Assembly: GCF_027484705.1 (NCBI RefSeq)
Contig: NZ_JAIXSL010000008.1
Span: forward strand, 1 to 64,000
Direction: 5' to 3'
Length of the DNA stretch: 64,000 nt
From: Flavobacterium sp.
Lineage (GTDB): Bacteria; Bacteroidota; Bacteroidia; Flavobacteriales; Flavobacteriaceae
Shown here: positions 52,944 to 62,251 of the stretch, in pieces
How positions within the stretch are numbered: position 1 is the first letter of the stretch
Layout: every line of letters starts with the position of its first letter
Translations under genes and position numbers: made by a program
The notes under the pieces: generated by a model
What the model was told of the DNA's origin: nothing
Database searches by the model: none
Seen by the model: only the letters and a program-made list of their open reading frames with translations

Positions 52944-52967
52944 AAATCCCGATGTGCATCGGGATTT
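52944..52967 (-). terminator. Attenuator terminator in the pheA leader
   Basis: On the minus strand a perfect 11-bp inverted repeat (AAATCCCGATG / CATCGGGATTT, GCAC-type loop) is followed by seven T. It lies in the 5' leader of pheA, 10 nt before the ATG, and downstream of the leader ORF. No gene ends here: gldA is divergent and starts 220 bp away. Termination here would therefore shut off pheA and its operon. Confidence 0.9.
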
Positions 52968-52993
52968 GTATATTTTTTTGAATTAATAATTTT

Positions 52994-53074
52994 TCAAACA
53001 ACCATACCACAATCCCTGACTTCTTTGCAGAAGAAATAAAAAGAATTGCTAAAATAGTAACGGTTATTCAACAT
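52994..53074 (-). CDS. Phe/Tyr-rich leader peptide of the aromatic operon
   Basis: This 26-codon ORF (ATG 53074, TGA 52994) encodes MLNNRYYFSNSFYFFCKEVR then DCGMVV. Seven of the ten residues 6-15 are Tyr or Phe (codons TAC TAT TTT ... TTT TAT TTC TTC). It is followed after about 25 nt by the intrinsic terminator. Codons 20-22 (AGG GAT TGT) contain GGGATTGT, which is complementary to ACAAATCCC, the 5' arm of the terminator, with one bulged A. It can therefore form an antiterminator when a ribosome stalls on the Phe/Tyr codons. This is the arrangement of a pheL-type attenuator. Regulation is inferred. Confidence 0.85.
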   Translation of the reverse strand: MLNNRYYFSNSFYFFCKEVRDCGMVV

Positions 53075-53094
53075 GGGTGTAATTTATTGGATTG

Positions 53095-53128
53095 CTAAAG
53101 TAGAAAAAAATGTTTAGAGTATCACAAA
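53095..53128 (-). promoter_or_regulatory. Probable promoter of the pheA operon
   Basis: The minus strand has TTTTG at 53129-53125, 22 nt, then TACTTTAG (53102-53095), close to TAnnTTTG. A start about 6-7 nt downstream would give a leader of only about 15 nt before the leader-peptide ATG. Confidence 0.5.
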
Positions 53129-53189
53129 AGATTTTATTTTTTTAAAAAATTCCTCGTCGTTTCTTTACTTTTGCTTCAAATCAGAAACT

Positions 53190-54089
53190 ATGTCGATCGA
53201 AGTCAAGAACATCACCAAACATTACGGCACGCAAAAAGCATTAGACGATGTTTCGTTTACGATTCAGAAAGGCGAAATCGTTGGGTTCTTAGGCCCGAAT
53301 GGCGCTGGAAAATCGACCTTGATGAAAATTCTGACGACTTATATCGCAGCCGATGAAGGCAGCGCCAGTGTCAATGGTTTTGATGTGAACACGCAACAAA
53401 AAGAAGTGCAGCAATCGATTGGCTATTTGCCGGAACACAATCCTTTGTATCTTGATTTGTATGTACGCGAATATTTGGAATTCAATGCCGATGTTTACGG
53501 CGTTTCTAAAAACCGCATTGAAGAAGTGATTGCTTTGACAAAACTCACGGCAGAAAGCCATAAAAAAATCGGACAACTTTCGAAAGGTTACCGGCAACGG
53601 GTGGGTTTGGCCAACGCCTTACTACACAATCCCGATGTTCTGATTTTGGATGAGCCGACCACCGGACTCGACCCAAACCAATTGCTCGAAATCCGTGAAG
53701 TGATTCGCAATGTCGGGAAAGACAAAACGGTGTTTCTTTCGACACACATCATGCAGGAAGTCGAAGCGATTTGCGACCGCGTGATCATCATCGATCAGGG
53801 AAAAATTGTGACTGATAAAAAACTCGATCTGGCGATGGTGGCCGACCAGGAACAAATCATAGAAGTGGAATTTGACTTGGTTGTGGATGAAGAACTGCTT
53901 GCTAATCTTCCGCATTTGACAACTAAAGCAAACACGAATGGCAATGTTTGGGAACTGACTTTCGTTTCTAGCCAAGATATGCGTTCTGTGGTTTTTGATT
54001 TCGCACACAACAACGGATTGAAAACACTTCAACTGAATCAGAAAAACAAAAATCTGGAGACTTTGTTCCGCGAAGTCACGAAGAAGTAA
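53190..54089 (+). CDS. gldA: Gliding-motility ABC transporter ATP-binding protein GldA
   Basis: This 299-residue ATPase has Walker A GFLGPNGAGKSTLMK, signature IGQLSKGYRQRVGLANALL, Walker B DVLILDEPTTGLDP and H-loop LSTHIMQE. The GldA-specific C-terminal extension (about 215-299) is present. In Flavobacterium GldA works with GldF and GldG, but those genes are not adjacent here, as is common. A -7 box TACTTTTG at 53166-53173 precedes it. The alternative is a general ABC-2 type exporter ATPase, but the overall sequence fits GldA. Confidence 0.88.
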   Translation: MSIEVKNITKHYGTQKALDDVSFTIQKGEIVGFLGPNGAGKSTLMKILTTYIAADEGSASVNGFDVNTQQKEVQQSIGYLPEHNPLYLDLYVREYLEFNADVYGVSKNRIEEVIALTKLTAESHKKIGQLSKGYRQRVGLANALLHNPDVLILDEPTTGLDPNQLLEIREVIRNVGKDKTVFLSTHIMQEVEAICDRVIIIDQGKIVTDKKLDLAMVADQEQIIEVEFDLVVDEELLANLPHLTTKANTNGNVWELTFVSSQDMRSVVFDFAHNNGLKTLQLNQKNKNLETLFREVTKK

Positions 54090-54102
54090 TTTTGACCAAA
54101 AT

Positions 54103-54236
54103 TCCCTAGCCCCGATTACCTCACTTAGTATTATTTTTTATAGGTGTTCGGTGAATGCTACGCATTTGTAGCGGTTATCCTTTTGTGACGGTGTTCGGCA
54201 CAAAAGATAATAGTGAATAGCGGGAACAGCTCCTAA
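54103..54236 (+). repeat. Intergenic hairpin repeat, copy F (with inserted block)
   Basis: CCCTAGCCCCGATTACCTCA starts the copy. A block of about 55 bp shared with copy D1 (to GGTGAATGCTACGCATTTGTA) follows, then GCGGTTATCCTTTTGTGACGG / TTCGGCACAAAAGAT and the tail TAGTGAATAGCGGGAACAGCTCCTAA. It fills the gap between gldA and the convergent head-GIN gene. Confidence 0.7.
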
Positions 54237-54241
54237 AAACC

Positions 54242-54994
54242 CTAACGATAAATCAAACTTCCGTGGTAATGTTCGCGCACATGCACATTTTCTGCAGGCG
54301 GTCGCGAATAACAATTGACATCACCGACGTTAAAGATATCGCCATCGAGTGAATTTAGCGGGCGTATATACATATCATTGCTGCCGCGGTGGTAAAACCG
54401 AACATCCGTAGCATAAAGGTTTTCGCCATGGAACACGCCGCCGCTTTCGTAAAAACTGACGCTTAAAAAATCCGTGGTTCCTGTGATGAAGAAACGCCCG
54501 AGTTCGTTATTCTCGGCAACGACCTGATGGTTATCGACCTCAAGGTAAATGTCTCCGGTGCCCGTACCTGAATAACCGTCGCCTTCGTCCATCAGTACCA
54601 GACGTAAACTCGGGTAAGTAAGCACACCATTCGAAGTGATGTTCTGTTCGGTTTTGGAAATAATTTCGGTAAGGTTCGGTGCTGTGATATAAACTGTTGT
54701 TTCGCCATAATCTCGTACCCAATTGCAGCTCGTATTGTCAGATAAAGTCAGTAAATCTCCACTAAGTGTCACTTCGATGTCGTTGATGAGATTTTCGCCG
54801 GTCTGCACTTCAACCTGATACGTGTCGCCTTGCGTAATCACAACGTTGATTCCTTTATTGACGAGCAATTTGGTGAAGGTCAATCCGTCGTATGCTTTTG
54901 ATTTCATCGGTCCACTCGATTTTACGCAATCATAAGGCTTTTCACACTGGATGAAAAGTAGGATTATCGAAAAACACAACCAATAATACTTCAT
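54242..54994 (-). CDS. Head-GIN-domain (DUF2807) lipoprotein
   Basis: This 250-residue lipoprotein has the lipobox LLFIQC after a short signal, then a beta-helical DUF2807 domain: LLVNKGINVVITQGDTYQVE, then repeated strands LLTLSDNTS, TVYITAPNLTEI and RFFITGTTDFLSV. These domains are common in Bacteroidetes envelope proteins, and their function is unknown. It begins 10 bp after the lipid A deacylase-like gene, so the two are co-transcribed. Confidence 0.82.
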   Translation of the reverse strand: MKYYWLCFSIILLFIQCEKPYDCVKSSGPMKSKAYDGLTFTKLLVNKGINVVITQGDTYQVEVQTGENLINDIEVTLSGDLLTLSDNTSCNWVRDYGETTVYITAPNLTEIISKTEQNITSNGVLTYPSLRLVLMDEGDGYSGTGTGDIYLEVDNHQVVAENNELGRFFITGTTDFLSVSFYESGGVFHGENLYATDVRFYHRGSNDMYIRPLNSLDGDIFNVGDVNCYSRPPAENVHVREHYHGSLIYR

Positions 54995-55004
54995 AATATT
55001 CTTT

Positions 55005-56102
55005 CTAAATGCGTATTCCAATGCCCAACTCTAAAGCTTCTGCGAGAAAACCATGCGTTTTTACCGAGAGCGCGGAATAGACGTTTTTATACCAATAATA
55101 TTTTATGCCCAGACGGTCATAAATAGGCCTATCCATTTCAAAAGGCCGATAGATGTAATACCCAAGCTGGGTCTCGATAGAAATCCTATTGATGAACAAC
55201 TCATGCCCAATAAAAAAACCTACACGTTTGTAATCTGTATTCGGGTCGAGATGGTCATCGGGATAAGCAATCGAACGGTATTTGATGAATTCTTTAATCG
55301 AGGTGGTTGCGAACAAATCGATTCCGGCCTGCAAGGCGCTTTTTCTGTTGATGCGTTTGTCGGCGTAAAATCCGAAATGGTAAAAGGGTTTCTGACCGCT
55401 GCCGATGATGGGGCTTTCGTTGAATCCTGAACGCAGCACCAGATTAAATTTGACTGGTTCGGTGAATTTCATTGTAGCACCTAACGAATCCAACACCGCA
55501 AATTTCGGTTTCTTGTCAAAATCATAGTTGATGCCCAAATGGATGCCGTAAGTATTGATGCCACTGTTGGGCGATTTGAACCTGCCGTTGGAGAAATGCG
55601 TGAAGAAAAAACCCGCCTCAAGTCCGAAACCATCCACGATATGGTCTTTCTTGAAGTTGAGCATAAAATTGGTATTACCCATATACTTCGATCCGAAAGC
55701 GCGGTTCTTACTGTTCGTATCTTTGTCGTACGGATGCGTAGTCATCGCAATGCCTTGGGCGATTTTAAGCATCAGCATCCGATCGAGAAAATAAAAATTA
55801 TAATGCGCGCCGATGGCGTAATTTTTCCCAAGAATCTCGTTCTTAAAATCCTCGTATAAAAAATAACCGCCATAATCGGGATAATTGTAGAGCGATTGCC
55901 AGGCTTGCTTGCCATGCGTTTTTTTCGAAAAACTGATCATTACGCCTTCAGGATGGCCGGTGATTAAATGGTATAATTCTGGGGAATGGGGTAAAACGTT
56001 GCCGCGAAGCACGTTGACTTCGATGGCATTGGTGTCCTCAAATTGCTGCGCTGCAGCAGACCAACAAAAGCAAAACAGCAATAAAGAAAATACGTTTTTC
56101 AT
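55005..56102 (-). CDS. Acyloxyacyl hydrolase / PagL-like outer-membrane lipid A deacylase
   Basis: This 365-residue outer-membrane beta-barrel-like protein has a signal peptide (MKNVFSLLLFCFCWSAAAQQ) and alternating hydrophobic strands throughout. FFFTHFSNGRFKSPNSGINT contains the His-Ser pair and the NxG turn expected at the PagL active site. PagL enzymes remove an acyl chain from lipid A. The chain is about twice as long as PagL of Pseudomonas, as is usual for the Bacteroidetes group. The start was taken at the second ATG (56102), and the difference is three residues. Confidence 0.8.
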   Translation of the reverse strand: MKNVFSLLLFCFCWSAAAQQFEDTNAIEVNVLRGNVLPHSPELYHLITGHPEGVMISFSKKTHGKQAWQSLYNYPDYGGYFLYEDFKNEILGKNYAIGAHYNFYFLDRMLMLKIAQGIAMTTHPYDKDTNSKNRAFGSKYMGNTNFMLNFKKDHIVDGFGLEAGFFFTHFSNGRFKSPNSGINTYGIHLGINYDFDKKPKFAVLDSLGATMKFTEPVKFNLVLRSGFNESPIIGSGQKPFYHFGFYADKRINRKSALQAGIDLFATTSIKEFIKYRSIAYPDDHLDPNTDYKRVGFFIGHELFINRISIETQLGYYIYRPFEMDRPIYDRLGIKYYWYKNVYSALSVKTHGFLAEALELGIGIRI

Positions 56103-56156
56103 CGGCCTCATAAAGCCGCAAATATATTGTTTTTATCATTACTTGGCATGGCTTCA

Positions 56157-58418
56157 CTAGATCTTAACGAATCTAGAAACGCTTACTTTTCCTTGGTTAT
56201 GGCATTTCAACAAATAGGTTCCTGAAGGCAGTGGTGCCACATTGATGCTCAGCTGATTCGAAGCTTCATTTTGTGTAAACACCTTTTGACCGACAAGGTT
56301 GTATATCTCGACAGTTCCTAATGCCAGTGCGGAAATGATATGGAGATTACCCGAAGTAGGATTCGGATACACTGCAATCGCATTGTTTTCGAATGACACT
56401 TCAGCAACCGATAAAGTTTGGTTGTTGGCGTTGAATGTCGGCTCCTGATTTACAAAACTTCCGGTTCCGTTCGGATTTCTCGCATAACTGATGTTGGCCG
56501 CCTGAGCATCAAAAGTGACGGAATCGACGAGCGTGCCATCGGCTTTGGAAAGAAAAACGCTTTCACCGCTGGCAGACAGTTTGAAATCCGCATGAAGCCC
56601 TTCTTCCGTGGTATCTTCATCAGCCCAAACCGTCAGATAACTTCCCGGTTCCATCGTAATGCCGCTCGGCAATTGCCATTTTTGAAGATTGGTCGCCGTG
56701 TCTGACAGAAATAATCCGTCAAGTAATAAAGGACTTGAAGTATTGTTGTACAACTCAATCCAATCCTCGAATTGTCCGGCCGGATCGGTAATGGTTTCTG
56801 TATTTTGTGCCATGAGTTCATTGATTGCGATTTCGCCCGGATTGATGTTATTGATCGCCGCTATCGAATGGAATTCATGTTCCGCACGCGCCGGTGAAAA
56901 AGCACCAATCGTATTGTTCTCCGCATACACATAATATTGCATGTAAGCGTTGTTGATCAAGAGCGCATCCGTCCCATAAATGTTATCTCCTGCTACTCCA
57001 TCGTTGTGCGCACCGTCATCAAACATTGGGATTTTCGTAAACGCCATATTCAGTCGCGTCCTATAGCCAAACAAAACCGCATTCGCATTGGTATTGGTGA
57101 CATTGGCCGTGAACGAAATGTTGGTGTTGATCAGTGGCGTCGCATTCGAGGGAACGATGTCAGAAATTACCGGTTTGATTGCCGTAAAATCAGGCAGGTT
57201 GGACAAAAAGTTTTTCCTTCCGGTCATCAGCTCAACAATTCCAGAGGATGAGAAGTTGTCATCCACAAGCATGGTCGTATTTAAACTGTTGAGGAAATCG
57301 GCGTAAGTGTAAAATTTATTGGCATCGCTTTGCACCGAACTATCAATCGTATTGCGCAGCGCATTCGCCGTAGTGATGTAACTGTCATTGGTGAAATTCT
57401 CGTCCAAAATGGTTTGCATGTGCGCCAGATAGATTTTCTTGTATCTCGGAATCGCAAGCAACCTTCGGATCAAAGGCCAATTGACGCGATTTTGTTGTGC
57501 AATGTGGCTCATGGCAATTTTTTGAGATGTTTGAAATACGAAATCGTTCTGGCTCGACAGAAAATCAAACGTGCCGAACGACATATTCAAATCCCAGACA
57601 ATCGGGCTGAATCTTCCGCTGTCGTCCTGATACAAATAATAATTATGGTTGAGCAAACCCGTATAACTGTCGAGATTCACCAGCACATTGTTGAACGCCA
57701 ACATCCACAAAGTCCGGTCTACATCAAGAACGGTTTCAATCTGCGTGGTATTGTTGTTCAAAACATTGGTGAGGTTGATCAAATCGGGCCAACCGGTATC
57801 GGAATTCATCTCGAACCTCGTTTCATAATCGAACTGATCCGTTCCCAAATAAAGCAAATTGGGTTTGTTCGTCGAATTCAAATTCGCTCCGCCCATAATC
57901 GCCGCCTTAAAAAACGGATGCGTATTCGACCCGAAATGGTTCTTGACAAAGGTTTTCGTGATTGCTTCGGTATTGACATACAACCCGATGAGTATTTCAT
58001 TCACATAGACGTTCGCATAATTCGCGCGCGGCGCATGCATGTATTTTCCCAGAATATCATACGACAAAGTCTCGCGGATGAACGACGGGTCATAGAACAC
58101 ATTGCTCAGTTTGATGTCTTTGATGCCGTGGTAATCCTGGTTTTGATACGCATCGAGTTCGATGTGGAAAGGATTTTTCATGTTTAAAGTCGAAAACGAA
58201 CTGTTGCCTTTATATTTCACGCCGACATTCTCAAACACAGTTCCGTTGATCGACACCGATTGTGCCGGCGTATAACCACCGGCGAACAAAAGCGTCTGGT
58301 GCCAATTCGGATCTGTAAAAGTGAGGCGGATTTCCTGAATCGTGTTACGCTCATAAAAATCCTGCGCAAAAGCGTGCAGCGAAATAAAGACAAAGGCAAT
58401 CAGCAGTCGTTTTTTCAT
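56157..58418 (-). CDS. Secreted CotH-kinase-family protein with lamin-tail and T9SS sorting domains
   Basis: This 753-residue protein has a signal peptide (MKKRLLIAFVFISLHAFAQ) and a CotH domain at about residues 30-400 (NVGVKYKGNSSF, NPFHIELDAYQN, YANVYVNEILIGLYVNTE, PIVWDLNMSFG). An Ig-like segment follows, then a lamin-tail domain at about 545-670 (INELMAQNTET, FEDWIELYNNTSSPLLLDG) and a T9SS type A tail (VYPNPTSGNLHII ... SGTYLLKCHNQGK). CotH proteins are atypical kinases known from spore coats. Activity here is inferred. It forms a separate unit upstream of the deacylase gene. Confidence 0.88.
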   Translation of the reverse strand: MKKRLLIAFVFISLHAFAQDFYERNTIQEIRLTFTDPNWHQTLLFAGGYTPAQSVSINGTVFENVGVKYKGNSSFSTLNMKNPFHIELDAYQNQDYHGIKDIKLSNVFYDPSFIRETLSYDILGKYMHAPRANYANVYVNEILIGLYVNTEAITKTFVKNHFGSNTHPFFKAAIMGGANLNSTNKPNLLYLGTDQFDYETRFEMNSDTGWPDLINLTNVLNNNTTQIETVLDVDRTLWMLAFNNVLVNLDSYTGLLNHNYYLYQDDSGRFSPIVWDLNMSFGTFDFLSSQNDFVFQTSQKIAMSHIAQQNRVNWPLIRRLLAIPRYKKIYLAHMQTILDENFTNDSYITTANALRNTIDSSVQSDANKFYTYADFLNSLNTTMLVDDNFSSSGIVELMTGRKNFLSNLPDFTAIKPVISDIVPSNATPLINTNISFTANVTNTNANAVLFGYRTRLNMAFTKIPMFDDGAHNDGVAGDNIYGTDALLINNAYMQYYVYAENNTIGAFSPARAEHEFHSIAAINNINPGEIAINELMAQNTETITDPAGQFEDWIELYNNTSSPLLLDGLFLSDTATNLQKWQLPSGITMEPGSYLTVWADEDTTEEGLHADFKLSASGESVFLSKADGTLVDSVTFDAQAANISYARNPNGTGSFVNQEPTFNANNQTLSVAEVSFENNAIAVYPNPTSGNLHIISALALGTVEIYNLVGQKVFTQNEASNQLSINVAPLPSGTYLLKCHNQGKVSVSRFVKI

Positions 58419-58539
58419 AGTCCTTTTTTTGATTAAAATTTGGAAACGGGTTTCATAGCATTTCTTCCCTGCTTCAAAATTAGGAGGAATACCAGATTTT
58501 CAGTTCAAAAACAGGTAGACAAAAAGTAAACAGCATAAA

Positions 58540-58582
58540 AAAACCGCTGCTATACCAATGGCACAGAGCGGTTTCAATTTTT
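58540..58582. terminator. Terminator of the met operon
   Basis: AAAACCGCT and AGCGGTTTC form the stem with a loop of about 18 nt, then TTTTTA, 14 bp past the metF stop on the minus strand. Confidence 0.75.
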
Positions 58583-58596
58583 ATTGACGAACTGCT

Positions 58597-59553
58597 TTAG
58601 AAAATTTCCTTCGCAATGGCTTTGATATTCTCGGCTTTTCCCATCGAATAATAATGTAAGACAGGAATTCCCGCAGCCACCAAACCTTTACTTTGCTCGA
58701 TGCACCATTCGATTCCGATTTGTTTTACGGCGTCATTGTCTTTGGCTTTCACGACCGACATGATCAGATCGTCAGGCAATTCTAAACTAAAACGATGCGG
58801 AATCAAGTTAAGTTGTTTTTTGGTCGCAATCGGTTTGAGTCCCGGAATGATCGGAACGGTAATCCCGGCCGCGCGGCATTTAGCGACAAAATCGAAAAAT
58901 TTCTGGTTGTCGAAGAACATCTGCGTGATGATGTAATCGGCACCGTTTTTAATTTTCATTTTCAGGAAATGAATGTCGCTGTCGAGACTTGGCGCTTCCA
59001 TATGTTTTTCAGGATAACCTGCCACGCCGATACAAAAATTGGTCTGCGAAGTGTTCTGTAAATCTTCATCGAGGTAAATGCCGTTGTTCAGGTTGCTGAT
59101 TTGCTGTACGAGATCGGTGGCATATTCATTACCGTCTTTTTCAGGATGGAAATAGGTTTCCGTTTTGAGTGCATCGCCGCGAAGTGCCACAACATTATCA
59201 ATGCCAAGGAAATCAAGATCAATCAGCAAATTCTCGGTATCTTCTTTCGAAAATCCGCCGCACAAAATGTGAGGAATCGCATCGACCGAATATTTGTTCT
59301 GAATGCCCGCGCAAATCCCGACCGTTCCCGGACGTTTCTTGACGATTTTCTTTTGCAGCAAACCGCTGGGTAATTCCTTGAATTCGTATTCCTCGCGGTG
59401 GTACGTCACGTCAATGAATGGCGGATTGAATTCCATCAGCGGATCGATGCTGTCAAAAATCGATTGGATGTTTTGCCCTTTTAAAGGCGGTAAAATTTCA
59501 AAGGAGAACAAAGGTTTTCCTTGGGCGTTTTCGATATGTTGGGTGACTTTCAT
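58597..59553 (-). CDS. metF: Methylenetetrahydrofolate reductase
   Basis: This 318-residue FAD enzyme reduces 5,10-methylene-THF to 5-methyl-THF, the methyl donor for MetH encoded just upstream. Typical segments are FSFEILPPLKGQNIQSIFDS, FIDVTYHREEYEF, VVALRGDAL, YITQMFFDNQKFFDFV and PIIPGLKPIATKKQL. It follows metH(C) by 13 bp on the same transcript. Confidence 0.95.
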   Translation of the reverse strand: MKVTQHIENAQGKPLFSFEILPPLKGQNIQSIFDSIDPLMEFNPPFIDVTYHREEYEFKELPSGLLQKKIVKKRPGTVGICAGIQNKYSVDAIPHILCGGFSKEDTENLLIDLDFLGIDNVVALRGDALKTETYFHPEKDGNEYATDLVQQISNLNNGIYLDEDLQNTSQTNFCIGVAGYPEKHMEAPSLDSDIHFLKMKIKNGADYIITQMFFDNQKFFDFVAKCRAAGITVPIIPGLKPIATKKQLNLIPHRFSLELPDDLIMSVVKAKDNDAVKQIGIEWCIEQSKGLVAAGIPVLHYYSMGKAENIKAIAKEIF

Positions 59554-59566
59554 GTTCTTAATTTAA

Positions 59567-62245
59567 TTAATCTGCAATATTTGGGCTGAGCCATTTCGTC
59601 GCTTTTTCTGTTGAAATTCCTCTTCGTTTGGCGTAATCTACGACTTGATCTTCTTTGATTTTTCCGAGTCCGAAATACTTGCTTTGCGGATTCGCGAAAT
59701 AATATCCTGAGACGGAAGACGCGGGCCACATCGCCATACTTTCGGTAAGCTTTACGCCTATTTCTTGTTCCACATTCAATAATTTCCAGATCGTCGGTTT
59801 CTCCAAATGGTCGGGACAAGCCGGATAACCCGGAGCTGGACGGATTCCTTTGTATTCTTCTGCTATCAAATCCTGATTCGACAACTGTTCATCGGAAGCA
59901 TAACCCCAAATCTCTTTTCTGACCTGCAAATGCAGATATTCCGCAAAAGCTTCGGCAAATCGGTCGCCCAATGCTTTGACCAAAATCGAGTTGTAATCGT
60001 CGAGTTGCTTTTCGAATTCCGCGGCTTTTTCATCGACACCAAAACCGGTCGTGACGCAGAAACATCCGATATAATCATGCTTTCCGGAATCTTTGGGTGC
60101 TATAAAATCGGCTAAAGCAATGTTCGGTGCGCCTGCTGTTTTTTGCGATTGTTGGCGTAAAGTCAGAAATTGACCGGTGACTTTTCCGTCTGCATTCAAA
60201 ACTTCTATGTCGTCATCATTGATTTGGTTGGCCGGAAAAATACCAAGAATTCCTTTGGCCGTGAGCCATTTTTCGGAAACGATTTGCTTGAGCATTTCCT
60301 GGGCGTCGGCGAATAAGTTGGTGGCTTGATCTCCCACGACTTCATCAGTCAGGATTGCAGGATATTTTCCGTGTAATTCCCAGGAACTGAAGAATGGTGT
60401 CCAATCGATAAAATCTACAAGTTCGGACAGTTCAACTTTTATAGTTTTGGTTCCGATGAAATTGGGTTTTTGAGGTGTAAATTCGTCCCAATCCAACTGG
60501 AATTTGTTTTTTCTGGCTTCCGTAATCGAAAGGTAATTTTTGTCGCGGCTTCTGTTGAGATAGCCTTCGCGCAAAGTGTCGTATTCGTCGCGAACGGTTT
60601 TGGCGTAAGTTACTTTGGTTTCCGCTTGCAACAGATTGCTGGCTACGGTCACGGCTCTCGAAGCATCATTGACATGCACGACCGTTTCGTCATATTCGGG
60701 CGCGATTTTCACGGCAGTATGTGCGCGCGAGGTCGTGGCACCGCCAATCATAATCGGGATTTTGATGTTGCGCTTGTTGAGTTCTTTGGCGAGATAAACC
60801 ATTTCGTCAAGCGAAGGCGTAATCAAGCCGCTGAGTCCGATGATGTCTACATTTTCTCTGATTGCCGCTTCGATGATTTTTTCTGGTGGCACCATCACAC
60901 CAAGATCGATGATTTCGTAATTGTTGCAACCTAAAACGACCGCGACAATATTTTTTCCGATATCGTGTACGTCGCCTTTAACGGTTGCCATCAGCACTTT
61001 TCCGGCGGACGAAGATTTTCCGTCTTTTTCGGCTTCGATGTAAGGCAATAAATAAGCAACGGCTTTTTTCATTACTCGCGCCGATTTAACGACTTGTGGT
61101 AAGAACATTTTTCCGCTGCCGAACAGATCACCAACTACGTTCATGCCCGCCATCAGATTGATTTCGATGACTTCGATGGGTTTTGAGGCCAATTGTCTGG
61201 CTTCTTCTACGTCAATTTCTATGAATTCGTCGATGCCTTTTACGAGCGAATGCGTTAATCGCTCCTGCACTGGGAAACTGCGCCATTCCTGAACTGCTTT
61301 TTCGTTGGCTTTGAAATCGCCTTTGAAACTTTCGGCCAGATCGAGCAATCTTTCGGTCGCATCTTCACGCCTGTTCAACAAAACATCTTCAACGTGTTCG
61401 AGTAAGTTTTTGTCAATTTCGTCGTAAATCTCTAACATTTCCGGATTCACGATGCCCATCGTCATGCCGTTTTGAATCGCGTGGTATAAGAACGCCGAAT
61501 GCATCGCTTCACGCACTTTGTCATTACCTCTGAACGAGAAAGACACATTGCTCACACCGCCTGAAATATGGGCGTAGGGAAGGTTTTCGCGAATCCATTT
61601 GGTGGCGCGGAAGAAATCGAGTGCGTTGAGTTTGTGTTCGTCCATTCCGGTCGCAACGGGAAAAATATTCGGGTCGAAGATGATGTCTTGAGCTGGGAAT
61701 TTTACCACATCAACCAATATATCATACGAGCGTTTGCAGATTTCGATGCGGCGTTCGAAAGTATCGGCTTGCCCATCTTCATCAAAAGCCATCACGATTA
61801 CTGCGGCGCCGTAGCGTTTGATGAGTTTGGCGTGGTGGATGAAAGCTGCTTCACCTTCTTTTAGTGAAATAGAATTCACGACACCTTTGCCTTGGATCAC
61901 TTTGAGTCCGGCTTCGATGATTTCCCATTTCGAGGAATCGATCATTACGGGAACTCGCGCGATATCGGGTTCTGCTGCGATCAAATTTAAAAATTTGGTC
62001 ATCGCATACACGCCATCGAGCATGCCTTCATCCATGTTGACGTCGATGATCTGGGCGCCGCCTTCTACCTGATTTCTGGCGATGTCGAGCGCTTCTTCGT
62101 ATTGTTCTTCTTTGATCAACCTCAGGAATTTTCTGGAACCTGTCACGTTGGTGCGCTCGCCGACATTGACGAAATTGGTTTCGGGCGTAACAATCAATGG
62201 CTCAAGTCCTGAAAGCTGAAGGTATTTGTGTTTTGATTCTGACAT
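59567..62245 (-). CDS. metH: Methionine synthase, folate-, cobalamin- and SAM-binding part (split MetH, C-terminal gene)
   Basis: This 892-residue protein holds three of the four MetH modules. The first is the pterin-binding barrel ([20 protein letters not shown], about 20-280). The second is the cobalamin-binding domain with the cobalt-ligand histidine in [17 protein letters not shown] and [14 protein letters not shown] (about 300-560). The third is the C-terminal activation domain ([17 protein letters not shown], about 590-890). The homocysteine module is a separate gene 68 bp upstream, so the enzyme is split in two polypeptides. It catalyses methyl transfer from methyl-THF to homocysteine via B12. 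Confidence 0.95.
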   Translation of the reverse strand: MSESKHKYLQLSGLEPLIVTPETNFVNVGERTNVTGSRKFLRLIKEEQYEEALDIARNQVEGGAQIIDVNMDEGMLDGVYAMTKFLNLIAAEPDIARVPVMIDSSKWEIIEAGLKVIQGKGVVNSISLKEGEAAFIHHAKLIKRYGAAVIVMAFDEDGQADTFERRIEICKRSYDILVDVVKFPAQDIIFDPNIFPVATGMDEHKLNALDFFRATKWIRENLPYAHISGGVSNVSFSFRGNDKVREAMHSAFLYHAIQNGMTMGIVNPEMLEIYDEIDKNLLEHVEDVLLNRREDATERLLDLAESFKGDFKANEKAVQEWRSFPVQERLTHSLVKGIDEFIEIDVEEARQLASKPIEVIEINLMAGMNVVGDLFGSGKMFLPQVVKSARVMKKAVAYLLPYIEAEKDGKSSSAGKVLMATVKGDVHDIGKNIVAVVLGCNNYEIIDLGVMVPPEKIIEAAIRENVDIIGLSGLITPSLDEMVYLAKELNKRNIKIPIMIGGATTSRAHTAVKIAPEYDETVVHVNDASRAVTVASNLLQAETKVTYAKTVRDEYDTLREGYLNRSRDKNYLSITEARKNKFQLDWDEFTPQKPNFIGTKTIKVELSELVDFIDWTPFFSSWELHGKYPAILTDEVVGDQATNLFADAQEMLKQIVSEKWLTAKGILGIFPANQINDDDIEVLNADGKVTGQFLTLRQQSQKTAGAPNIALADFIAPKDSGKHDYIGCFCVTTGFGVDEKAAEFEKQLDDYNSILVKALGDRFAEAFAEYLHLQVRKEIWGYASDEQLSNQDLIAEEYKGIRPAPGYPACPDHLEKPTIWKLLNVEQEIGVKLTESMAMWPASSVSGYYFANPQSKYFGLGKIKEDQVVDYAKRRGISTEKATKWLSPNIAD

Positions 62246-62251
62246 TTTTAT

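Noticed and set aside
52944..52967. Ordinary terminator between divergent genes
   Set aside because: No gene ends there. Both neighbours start and point away, and the T-run is on the strand that leads into pheA, so an attenuator role fits better.
52930..53010. N-terminal extension of pheA (27 more codons)
   Set aside because: It would be read through the terminator hairpin, and it lacks prephenate dehydratase similarity. The ATG at 52929 begins the conserved SIAIQGIKGSF.
57330..58187. Long plus-strand open frame (285 codons) opposite the CotH gene
   Set aside because: It is antisense to a strongly supported coding sequence with signal peptide and known domains, has an Arg/Ile-rich nonsense composition and matches no family.
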